A DNA stretch of 64,000 nt from Bacteroidetes bacterium 46-16. Its GTDB lineage: Bacteria; Bacteroidota; Bacteroidia; Chitinophagales; Chitinophagaceae. Under the pieces are notes generated by a model that saw only the letters and a list, made by a program, of their open reading frames with translations, ran no database searches and had not been told where the DNA came from. A program made the position numbers and the translations under genes. Shown here one piece after another: positions 57,008 through 64,000 of the stretch; position 1 is the stretch's first letter; every line of letters starts with the position of its first letter. The stretch spans positions 1-64,000 of the forward strand of contig MKUN01000015.1 of the NCBI GenBank assembly GCA_001897835.1, written 5' to 3'.

Positions 57008-58921
57008 TTATTCTGTATCTAAGACAGATGCTTCCTCCCCATATAGTTGGGTTTTATACTTCAAAGAAGGAGAAATTATTATATCATCAAGGCCTAATAG
57101 CTCCCATTTTTTGTCCACCGAGTGGATCGTGCGGTCATCGGCAACGATGATATTGGGCCAGGGCCGCTCAAAGCCGTCTAGTTTTTTGGTCTTACGGGTG
57201 CCATCGAGGCCCAGTATATTATTATCTTTTCCTCCATACATGTGGTCCCTGCGAGGGTCCAGGTTATTGCAGAAGCGCCAGAGCACATCGGCTATATCTG
57301 CTGTATCTACCGTATGCTCCACATACAATATCATTTTAATGCCTTCCAGTTCCGGCCTTTTGCACAGGGCCTCGTGCAACTCACGCACATGGCCCGGCCG
57401 GTCTTTTTGCACGGCGAGGAACAGTACCGGTATGCCCCATTCCCTCGCTGCTATATCATTGATACTAACCAGCCCGGGGAAGGCCTGCTGCAATGCGGCC
57501 GTCGAAAAATCTTTGGATAGTTTAAATAGCTTCCTGCTGCCATTTATCTCTTCATCCCATTTCCAGGTACCGTCTATACACATCTTGCCGCCAAAGCCCA
57601 GTTTCGAGCAGCTATGGTCCAGCACATCCATAGGTCCCTGGCTGAAGTACACATCGGTAGCAGGGTCCAGGTTGTCGAATACATATTTGGCCAGCTTTTT
57701 ATAGTCATCCAGTTTCACATCGCCATCTGCTATCACCAGTATCTTGTTGAACATCATCTGGCCAGCACCCCACATGGCATTCATCACCTTTTGCCCCTGC
57801 CCTGCATATTCTTTATTAATGCCCGCGATCACGAGGTTGTGAAAGACCCCTTCCACGGGCATGTTCATATCCTTTATTTCCGGCACCATGGTCATCTTCA
57901 TTGGTGCCAGGAAGATGCGCTCCGTAGCCTTGCCGATCCAGGCATCTTCCTGCGGGGGTATGCCCACTATAGTGGCGGGGTAAACGGCATCATCGCGGTG
58001 CGTGATGGCCGTGACATGAAAACGGGGATACCAGTCGGGCAGCGAATAATAGCCCGTATGGTCACCAAAAGGCCCTTCCCATATCAGCTCTTCATTGGGC
58101 TCTACATAGCCTTCTATAATGAAGTCGGCATCGGCAGGCACTTCCAGTTCAGGCTGGGTAATACATTTTACCAGTTCCACGCTCTTCTTGCGCAGGAAGC
58201 CCGCCAGCATATACTCATCCACATTCTCCGGCAGCGGGGCCGTAGCGGCATAAGTATATACAGGGTCGCCACCCAGGGCCACGGCCACGGGCATGCGCCT
58301 GCCCAGCTTCTTGTACTCGTTATAGTGCCGGGCCGATACTTTGTGCTTGTGCCAGTGCATCCCCGTCATAGTGGGGCCAAATACCTGCATGCGGTACATG
58401 CCTATATTACGTACCCCCGTATTGGGGTCTTTGGTATGTATGGCCGGCAGGGTGAGGAAACGCCCCCCGTCCTTAGGCCAGCATTGCAGTATAGGCAGCT
58501 TGCCCAGGTCGGGCTTATCGCTGATCACCACATCCTGGCAGGCGCCCTTGCCGGGCAGCACGCGGGGCATCCATGAGGCAAATTTATTGAGCTGGGGCAG
58601 CATCGCCAGCTTCTCGATAAGGCCGCGCTTGGGGCCGGCAACTTTTTTGATGAGGTCGGCAATGTCTTTGGCCACATCATCAAGGTCATTAACACCCAGG
58701 GCCATGCACATGCGGCGCTCGCTGCCCATGCTGTTGATCAGCAGGGGAAAATCAGTACCGGTCTTCTCGAAAAGCAGGGCCTTATTACGGTCCGGTGTCT
58801 TCGATATGCGATCGGTTATCTCCGCTATCTCCAGCACGGGATCCACGAAGGTATTGATGCGTACCAGCTCGCCTGCTTTATCGAGCGCGTTAATGAACTC
58901 TCTTAATGACCTATATGCCAT
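57008..58921 (-). CDS. UbiD-family decarboxylase (menaquinone-type)
   Basis: 637 aa, longer than E. coli UbiD but usual for the menaquinone-type decarboxylases. Motifs include EGPFGDHTGYYSLPDWYPRFHV, VGIPPQEDAWIGKATERIF and EGVFHNLVIAGINKEYAGQGQKVMNAMWG. UbiD enzymes need prenylated FMN made by UbiX. A role in futalosine or classical menaquinone synthesis is inference. The start ATG 58921 follows a full promoter with only 4 bases of spacing. Confidence 0.9.
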   Translation of the reverse strand: MAYRSLREFINALDKAGELVRINTFVDPVLEIAEITDRISKTPDRNKALLFEKTGTDFPLLINSMGSERRMCMALGVNDLDDVAKDIADLIKKVAGPKRGLIEKLAMLPQLNKFASWMPRVLPGKGACQDVVISDKPDLGKLPILQCWPKDGGRFLTLPAIHTKDPNTGVRNIGMYRMQVFGPTMTGMHWHKHKVSARHYNEYKKLGRRMPVAVALGGDPVYTYAATAPLPENVDEYMLAGFLRKKSVELVKCITQPELEVPADADFIIEGYVEPNEELIWEGPFGDHTGYYSLPDWYPRFHVTAITHRDDAVYPATIVGIPPQEDAWIGKATERIFLAPMKMTMVPEIKDMNMPVEGVFHNLVIAGINKEYAGQGQKVMNAMWGAGQMMFNKILVIADGDVKLDDYKKLAKYVFDNLDPATDVYFSQGPMDVLDHSCSKLGFGGKMCIDGTWKWDEEINGSRKLFKLSKDFSTAALQQAFPGLVSINDIAAREWGIPVLFLAVQKDRPGHVRELHEALCKRPELEGIKMILYVEHTVDTADIADVLWRFCNNLDPRRDHMYGGKDNNILGLDGTRKTKKLDGFERPWPNIIVADDRTIHSVDKKWELLGLDDIIISPSLKYKTQLYGEEASVLDTE

Positions 58922-58925
58922 GGGG

Positions 58926-58957
58926 CAAAATTAAAGATAAATTGAAGTTGTTGCCAA
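58926..58957 (-). promoter_or_regulatory. Promoter of ubiD, leaderless arrangement
   Basis: On the minus strand TTG (58957-58955) and TAATTTTG (58933-58926) are 21 bases apart, and the ATG (58921) follows 4 bases after the -7 element. Confidence 0.65.
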
Positions 58958-58973
58958 GCAGCGATGTGCTTAT

Positions 58974-59779
58974 TTAGCTATTGCCTTTTTGCAGCAGCCA
59001 GAGGTCTTGCTCCAGTCCCCAGCTTTGTCTCGTGCCCGCCTTATGTTTCAATACGGTCACTTTATGGTCAAAGAGGGTATTCATATACTTTACCGGGTGG
59101 TATGCGGTGTACATCCTGTGCCCTTCTTTTACATTTCCCCTTACTACGAGCTCCCCTGCATCAAACTTTTGCTGCTCATCAGGCAGCAGGTTTTGTCGGG
59201 TAATGTCGCCGTGCGTGGTGAGCAGCAGGATACCACCGGGCTTCAGCAAGCGGTATAGCTCATCAAACCACTCCCTGTGGCTACGCTCCGAAAGGTGGGT
59301 GAATATGGAAAGAACATAAATGAGATCAAATGCTTGTCGCCATAGGGCAGCGGCGGGTTTAAGTCGTTTTTGCTGAAAGTGACAGCGGGTATGTGGCTGC
59401 TGCACCAGTTTATATAAGCGGCATTGTAATCACTGCCATAAAAGCGGCAGCCCTTACCGATCACTTCGGGCAGGTGCCGCACTACGCGCCCCGGTCCGCA
59501 GCCCCAGTCCAGTATATCGCGGCTGGCTAGCTCCATGAAGGGGCTCACCTCCTCCTTTACCCATTCCGCGGTCTCCCGGCCTTTCTCATAATAGCGCTGG
59601 TAATCGAGGCGGAAGGTCTCATAGATCATATAGGGGCCGGGCAAGGCGATACCGGGGTTCTCGACCAGGAATTGTTTATTCTTCTTCCTGTTCTTTAACC
59701 ACATATAGCGGTAGCGCAGCAGGTCCACAAAGAATATGATACCTGTTACACGAAATATCCTGGCTATTTTTTGTTTCAT
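58974..59779 (-). pseudogene. Class I SAM-dependent methyltransferase, frameshifted
   Basis: The N-terminal frame (59779 to about 59331) has the SAM-binding ILDWGCGPGRVVRHLPEVIG (about 88-107) and FYGSDYNAAYINWC. The C-terminal frame (to 58974) continues the same fold with FDLIYVLSIFTHLSERSHREWFDELYRLLKPGGILLLTTHGD. The frames join at PYGDK..FDLIY near 59331, where one missing base explains the break. Either the gene is recently inactivated or the sequence has an error; no homopolymer is at the site. The methylation target is unknown. Confidence 0.85.
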
Positions 59780-59908
59780 TTTATCCGGTACTCAGTTAGC
59801 TGCGCTAAGGTAGTTATTTGCCTGTATTAGCCAAGGCCGCCACAACCATGTCCGTTGCATTTCTCTCAAGGAAATTTTTAGTAGATTTAAATTGTATTAA
59901 AATAGCTT

Positions 59909-60445
59909 GTGGTAACTTTTTCATTAGAGGAATATAGTATTAGCATATACACAGGTGAGCCACCGGTGATTTTGGACCATTATCTGAAGCATGCACTATT
60001 TGTTGATGATAAGGGCCTCGCGAATGACGGGACAGCAGTACATATAATTATTGCGACCCGCTTCCCGCATGAGCAGTATGTCATAATTGCTTTCAGGAGC
60101 TTTCCGGTAGACTGTGCTGGTTTTCACCCAAATTTGCTTTATGAAAACACAAGCCAAACTTTATTTATCGGCGCCGGTACGGTGGTTAAGGTTTTTAACA
60201 TTGCTGATAAACGTATAGTATTTGAAAAAGATGCGGGTGTGGGTTTCTTGGGATGGAATAAATATAAAAACTATATAGTTCAACAGGAAGAACTTACGGT
60301 GGGTATATTCGATCTTCAGGGTAAGCAACTTTGGCAGACCGATGTTGAACCACCATACAACCTGGATTTTGATGGGGACATATTGAGTTTAAAGTTCAAT
60401 GACAAAGTTGAAAGAAGATTATTGGAAAACGGGATACTTACCTAA
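59909..60445 (+). CDS. Hypothetical protein, beta-rich
   Basis: 178 aa from GTG 59909. No signal peptide. The sequence alternates short strands (TLFIGAGTVVKVFNIADKRIVF, LTVGIFDLQGKQLWQTDV) in a WD/propeller-like rhythm. No family was recognised. It is one of a group of A/T-richer genes at the right end of the window and could be accessory. Confidence 0.55.
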   Translation: MVTFSLEEYSISIYTGEPPVILDHYLKHALFVDDKGLANDGTAVHIIIATRFPHEQYVIIAFRSFPVDCAGFHPNLLYENTSQTLFIGAGTVVKVFNIADKRIVFEKDAGVGFLGWNKYKNYIVQQEELTVGIFDLQGKQLWQTDVEPPYNLDFDGDILSLKFNDKVERRLLENGILT

Positions 60446-60512
60446 GGAGAGAACGATCCTATTATTAGTCGATCTGAAGAAAATTTTTACATATATAATA
60501 TAGCCTTGTTTT

Positions 60513-62111
60513 ATGAAGCTCCTCGTTAAGCTATTACCTTGCTTTTTCGTCTTCAATTTACATGCTCAACAAATTGCGCCAACTATTCAGTGGCAAACAT
60601 TATTAGGTGGCACAGCTGGGGATTTCGGCAGCTCTATAATTGAAACAAGTAGTGGTGATTTTTTGGCTATTGGCCAAACCGAAAGTATAGATTTCGCTGT
60701 TAATAATAATCACGGCTCAGTAGATGTTTGGTTGACAAAGTTTAATAGCCAGGGTGACCTTAAGTGGGCAAAATGTTATGGGGGGAGTCGTGGTGATGGG
60801 ATTCGTGGATTTGATGCCGTTAAAGAAGCATTTGATGGAGGATATGTATTTGCGGGCCTTGCATCATCACCTAACGGTGATGTGGCTACTGTGCACGATA
60901 CAATACTTGGAGATTGTTGGATCGTTAAAACTGACAGTAGTGGAACGATTGAATGGGAAAAGACATTTGGGACCTCACTTGACGACGCTGCATACGCAAT
61001 CCTGCAAACTGAAGATAGCGGATTTATATTTACAGGACATACGACGACTAACGATGGAGATGTAACAAATTGGCACGCAAACATTAATGCTCCATATGAC
61101 ATATGGGTGGTTAAATTGAGCAAGAACGGCATTTTAGAATGGCAAAAATGTTATGGTGGTTCAAATAATGATATTCCCCAGGCAATACTTAAAACAAATG
61201 ACGGCAATTATGTAATTGCAGGTCGAAGCCAATCGACTGATGGTGACGTAATGGATCATCATGGAGTTTCACTTAATTATGATGTTTGGATAGCAAAGAT
61301 CAATCAATCGGGAACCATCCTGTGGAGCCGTTCTATCGGCGGGTCTGCTAACGAAACACTGGGAGACATAAAGGAATTAGCTGATAGTAGTTTTGTTATC
61401 TCACTAACGAATGGCTCTACAGACGGCGATTTTATAAATATTCCACGCAATTATGAGGTTTGTCTATTTCACCTTGATAAAAACGGGCATATCACCTGGA
61501 ATAAGCATTATGGTGGTAGCAGAAGCGATGTTGCAAAAGGGTTACTTGTAAGCAAAGAAGGAGGCTATATAACTATGGCTACAAGCTATTCAGATGATGG
61601 TGATGTTGGCTTTCACTATGGAGATACTAATGCTACAGATGTTTGGATATTTAAAACAAATGATACCGGCCAGTTTATTTGGGGGAGAGTTTTAGGGGGA
61701 AGTAATATTGATGCTCCCGGCGACATATTCCAATGTGCCGATTCCAACTACGCATTCTGTGGCTTTACTGCTTCCACTGACGGCGATTTATCTCAATTGA
61801 TCAACTTTGGCAATGATGATCTTTGGGCATTGAAGTTTAGTAGGCACGGTACACTTGTACCTACGCAATCAATTAACAGCAAAATTTCCGTTTATCCCAC
61901 TTTTAATAATGGGACTGTATTTATTGAATCAAGTAGCATTTTAACTTCCCAGGTTCATATTCTTGACATATTAGGTAGAACAATTGCTGTAAAAAAACAT
62001 CCATATAGTCAAAATGTATTAATGATATCTGATTTGCCAAGCGGAGCCTTGGTTATCGAAGTTGTCAACGATAACTTTCGGCAAGCCTTTAAGGTTTTTG
62101 TACAGAAGTGA
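60513..62111 (+). CDS. Secreted delta-propeller-repeat protein with T9SS sorting domain
   Basis: 532 aa. Signal peptide (KLLPCFFVFNLHAQQ) then six to seven repeats of about 65-70 aa, each with W.K.(Y/F)GGS..D, (E/D)GGY...G.(S/T).DGDV and (D/V)(I/V)W..K. The blade pattern suggests a beta-propeller. The C-terminal Por domain begins KISVYPTFNNGTVFIES and ends AFKVFVQK. It is exported to the cell surface or medium. Codon use is A/T-richer than the core genes. Confidence 0.88.
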   Translation: MKLLVKLLPCFFVFNLHAQQIAPTIQWQTLLGGTAGDFGSSIIETSSGDFLAIGQTESIDFAVNNNHGSVDVWLTKFNSQGDLKWAKCYGGSRGDGIRGFDAVKEAFDGGYVFAGLASSPNGDVATVHDTILGDCWIVKTDSSGTIEWEKTFGTSLDDAAYAILQTEDSGFIFTGHTTTNDGDVTNWHANINAPYDIWVVKLSKNGILEWQKCYGGSNNDIPQAILKTNDGNYVIAGRSQSTDGDVMDHHGVSLNYDVWIAKINQSGTILWSRSIGGSANETLGDIKELADSSFVISLTNGSTDGDFINIPRNYEVCLFHLDKNGHITWNKHYGGSRSDVAKGLLVSKEGGYITMATSYSDDGDVGFHYGDTNATDVWIFKTNDTGQFIWGRVLGGSNIDAPGDIFQCADSNYAFCGFTASTDGDLSQLINFGNDDLWALKFSRHGTLVPTQSINSKISVYPTFNNGTVFIESSSILTSQVHILDILGRTIAVKKHPYSQNVLMISDLPSGALVIEVVNDNFRQAFKVFVQK

Positions 62112-62625
62112 CGTCAGTTGATCGCAGTCTTCTGGTTTCGCCCTCCCCGGTTGCCTAACTTCAGATTGGAGATAAGCCATCCCCCCACACATTCTAAATT
62201 TCAATTCTATCACTTCTTTTCCACAGTATTTGGCTCATATCTGTCAGTCATGGTAACTTGCAGGGAAACAGGAAAGATCGTAGCGCTGTTACAAGCGCCC
62301 ACGGCTTTTCGGTGTTATTGACCTTTAAAACCTTCAATTAACCTATGATCACCTTTGAAAAACAGTTAAACAACTCATTATCAGCAACATCAGCTATTTC
62401 AAAAGTGAACGCTTTTTCCTGTTTACTTTTCAATTTAATTGAATGGCCCTGTTCACTGCCTGTCCCGCAAAACACCCTATAGTGAGACATTTTTGTGATA
62501 TTTTTGAGACATTTTTTTAACTTAAACCATTCATTATCAATAAAAACATGGGAAATAAAAAAAATCACCCATCCTCTGCTCATCAACCGGTCAACTTATC
62601 AGGCTGGCAACCTATTTTTACAATT
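62112..62625. other. Intergenic region without a supported gene
   Basis: No convincing gene was seen. A minus-strand open frame at 62338-62586 and a 44-codon plus frame at 62344 lack recognisable features. It contains a short direct repeat GAGACATTTTT at 62484 and 62506, with a degenerate middle copy (TGATATTTTTG). Confidence 0.5.
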
Positions 62626-63237
62626 ATGAAGAAGATATGCTTACTGGCCTTCCTTTTATTAGGTACACAACAATTATTTGCACAGGATGAATGCGGTGTC
62701 TGGCGCTGGCGGCAGAAGCTGCTGCTCGACAGGAGTAATATTGACTGGTTTGCCATACAGCCCGAAAGGGCCACCATTACTGAGCTGCGCAACCTGAAGG
62801 AACCCAATGAGTACAGCCATACCAACCTGGAAGATGCCGATATGGACCGCCAGGCCGATGAGCGCCGCATGGTGAAAATGACCTGCTATGTATATGATGT
62901 GAAGGTGAACGAAAAGGATATGGAATACCGCCTGCTGCTGAGCACGCATAAGGATGGCACGGGCGATAAGATGAGCGCATGGATACCCAACCCGCGCTGC
63001 AGCAGCCTGAACATATACCCCTACCTGAAACGCAAATATGCCGATGCCCGCTATGTGGCCGATGATATAAAAAGCTGGAACGATGCCGGCTATGTAGTAA
63101 AGGTGGACCTGCTGGCCGTGCCCTTCTGGAATATGCCCTGCGATAAGGATGGCTGCACGCCCACGGGCATAGAGCTGCACCCGGTATTCAAACTAAAGGC
63201 TTACCTGCCGAAGACAGGGGGTTTCAGGAGGAACTAA
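62626..63237 (+). CDS. Secreted protein of unknown function
   Basis: About 203 aa from ATG 62626, where the signal peptide begins (KKICLLAFLLLGTQQLFAQ); an ATG at 62548 adds a non-signal leader. The mature part contains Cys at CGVWRW, MTCYVYDVKV, PRCSSLNIY and MPCDKDGCTP, and HPVFKLKAYL at the end. No family was recognised. The gene is G/C-rich like the core genes. TATTTTTA lies 5 bases before the ATG. Confidence 0.65.
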   Translation: MKKICLLAFLLLGTQQLFAQDECGVWRWRQKLLLDRSNIDWFAIQPERATITELRNLKEPNEYSHTNLEDADMDRQADERRMVKMTCYVYDVKVNEKDMEYRLLLSTHKDGTGDKMSAWIPNPRCSSLNIYPYLKRKYADARYVADDIKSWNDAGYVVKVDLLAVPFWNMPCDKDGCTPTGIELHPVFKLKAYLPKTGGFRRN

Positions 63238-63352
63238 TGGGTGGGTTGATACCTCCAGGAGCCTTATAATTACTACAGTACGGGCTATAAACAACAAAGG
63301 GTTGATAAACCCGTAGTTTACCAACCTTTTGTTGCAATATTATCGTTGAATA

Positions 63353-63496
63353 TTAACGAAGTGCTGCTGCTGATGATGCGTGTAAATGGTTCGGGCAGCC
63401 ATATTTTTTCTGGCCCGATACGCATGAAGCCATTAAAGCAAGTGCAATGATAGCTATTGCAGGTACGATTCGGCGGAAGGTTGAATTTATTCGCAT
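63353..63496 (-). CDS. Possible 47-aa lipoprotein
   Basis: ATG 63496 to TAA 63353. A hydrophobic signal (VPAIAIIALALMASC) with lipobox MASC puts the lipidated Cys at 25, followed by VSGQKKYGCPNHLHASSA. The KKYGCP element after a lipobox recalls small lipoproteins common in Bacteroidota, an impression from memory. It lies between the secreted protein and mpl, on the opposite strand. Confidence 0.5.
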   Translation of the reverse strand: MRINSTFRRIVPAIAIIALALMASCVSGQKKYGCPNHLHASSAAALR

Positions 63497-63531
63497 GTTT
63501 AACTGTCTTATAAAATAGTAAAAACGTGAGT

Positions 63532-63539
63532 TACTTTTG
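63532..63539 (+). promoter_or_regulatory. -7 element of mpl
   Basis: TACTTTTG, 20 bases before the mpl ATG; no clear -33 TTG. Confidence 0.5.
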
Positions 63540-63559
63540 TACGAAGATAAGAAAAATTA

Positions 63560-64000
63560 ATGAACAATATACATTTTATTGCGATCGGGGGAGCCATCAT
63601 GCACCAGCTGGCACTGGCACTGCAAAGGCAGGGCTATAAGGTAACGGGCAGCGATGACGAGATAAACGACCCGGCCAAAAGCAACCTGGCCGCAGCAGGC
63701 ATATTGCCCCCCGCACATGGCTGGTATCCTGAAAAAATAACAAAAAATTTAGATGCCATAGTATTGGGCATGCATGCCAAAGCCGACAACCCGGAACTGC
63801 TGCGGGCCAAAGAGCTGGGCATAGCCATATACTCCTTTCCCCAATACATGTACGAGGTGAGCAAAAACAAGCAGCGCGTGGTGGTGGCCGGCAGCCACGG
63901 CAAGACCACCATTACCTCGATGATCATGCACATACTTAAAGCAAAGGGCATTGACTTTGACTATATGGTGGGTGCAAAGGTGGCGGGCTTCGACAGCTCG
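63560..64000 (+). CDS. mpl: Mur ligase, UDP-MurNAc:tripeptide ligase type (partial)
   Basis: First 147 codons, running off the window. The Rossmann-type start (NNIHFIAIGGAIMHQLALALQRQGYKVTGSDDEI), DAIVLGMHAKADNPEL and the ATP-binding AGSHGKTTITSMI (about 111-123) match Mpl, which attaches recycled murein tripeptide to UDP-MurNAc. MurC is the nearest alternative; HFIAIGGAIMHQLALAL rather than MurC's GIGGxGM favours Mpl. Confidence 0.85.
   Translation, partial: MNNIHFIAIGGAIMHQLALALQRQGYKVTGSDDEINDPAKSNLAAAGILPPAHGWYPEKITKNLDAIVLGMHAKADNPELLRAKELGIAIYSFPQYMYEVSKNKQRVVVAGSHGKTTITSMIMHILKAKGIDFDYMVGAKVAGFDSS

Noticed and set aside
57614-58576. 320-codon plus-strand open frame antisense to ubiD
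   Set aside because: It lies wholly inside a well-supported UbiD gene and its product shows no domain.
62338-62586. 82-codon minus-strand open frame in the gap before the 62626 gene
   Set aside because: No signal, domain or promoter; it overlaps the upstream region of the secreted-protein gene.
56336-63466. Shared 14-mer ATTGCAGGTACGAT near 56346 and 63458
   Set aside because: A match of this length is expected by chance in 64 kb and the flanks do not match.

Overview
The window is chromosomal DNA from a member of the Bacteroidota, most likely a Chitinophagaceae-like organism. Evidence: several secreted proteins end in a type IX secretion (Por/T9SS) sorting domain; many genes are preceded by the phylum's TAnnTTTG -7 promoter element; Shine-Dalgarno sequences are absent; and IspG, AtpC and IF-2 have forms typical of the phylum. 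Most of the window is ordinary core genome.

Layout. 1-2116: 3' part off the edge of a large secreted repeat protein (minus strand). 2.7-4.6 kb: atpD-atpC. 4.7-6.9 kb: an FtsX/LolE-type permease and a FemAB/GNAT-like acyltransferase, facing a SIMPL-domain protein. 7.7-9.5 kb: grpE-dnaJ. 9.6-15.5 kb: a DUF481 outer-membrane barrel, a secreted protein of unknown function with a strong operator-like dyad in its promoter, and a LytTR response regulator with its propeller-type histidine kinase. 15.7-20.1 kb: a glycosyltransferase, a CAT-anticodon tRNA followed by tandem GIY-YIG nuclease cassettes, then two truncated signalling genes. 20.3-26.2 kb: a HAD phosphatase, a DUF4834 protein and the rimP-nusA-infB operon with a possible leader attenuator. 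26.2-30.0 kb: two paralogous Fn3/T9SS proteins. 30.2-34.0 kb: etfB-etfA, then a Nif3-like gene and a zinc-ribbon coiled-coil gene. 34.1-40.2 kb: a heavy-metal efflux operon (His-rich leader protein, TolC-like, adaptor, CzcA-like pump). 40.2-49.3 kb: a T9SS endonuclease, folD-queE-uppP, alanine dehydrogenase-TerB, rpoN, DUF3109, CBS and alpha/beta hydrolase genes. 49.5-59.8 kb: ispG, an O-antigen ligase-like gene and a Wzz-like gene, prfA, a sugar nucleotidyltransferase, a small secreted protein, ubiD and a frameshifted methyltransferase. 59.9-64.0 kb: secreted or hypothetical proteins and the start of mpl.

The most unusual locus is 16632-17455, with a possible relic at 18565. A complete tRNA gene (anticodon CAT, with acceptor pairs that favour tRNA-Ile2) is followed by its terminator and an intact small GIY-YIG nuclease ORF. 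The last codons of that ORF lie in a second, 5'-less copy of the tRNA. That copy is followed by a second terminator and a decayed second GIY-YIG ORF, which runs into a third tRNA 3' fragment. The repeat period is about 370 bp, and both tRNA fragments carry the same palindrome. This looks like tandem insertion or duplication of a very small tRNA-targeting cassette that regenerates the tRNA. The third fragment also supplies the stop codon of the neighbouring membrane-sensor gene, which lacks an output domain.

How the genes work together: ATP synthase subunits, chaperones, the translation/transcription operon, electron-transfer flavoprotein, folate/queuosine/undecaprenyl-phosphate/isoprenoid/menaquinone steps and cell-wall recycling form the housekeeping background. 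Surface functions (T9SS cargo, polysaccharide ligase/Wzz, metal efflux) and signalling genes (LytTR system, cyclase) make up the accessory layer.
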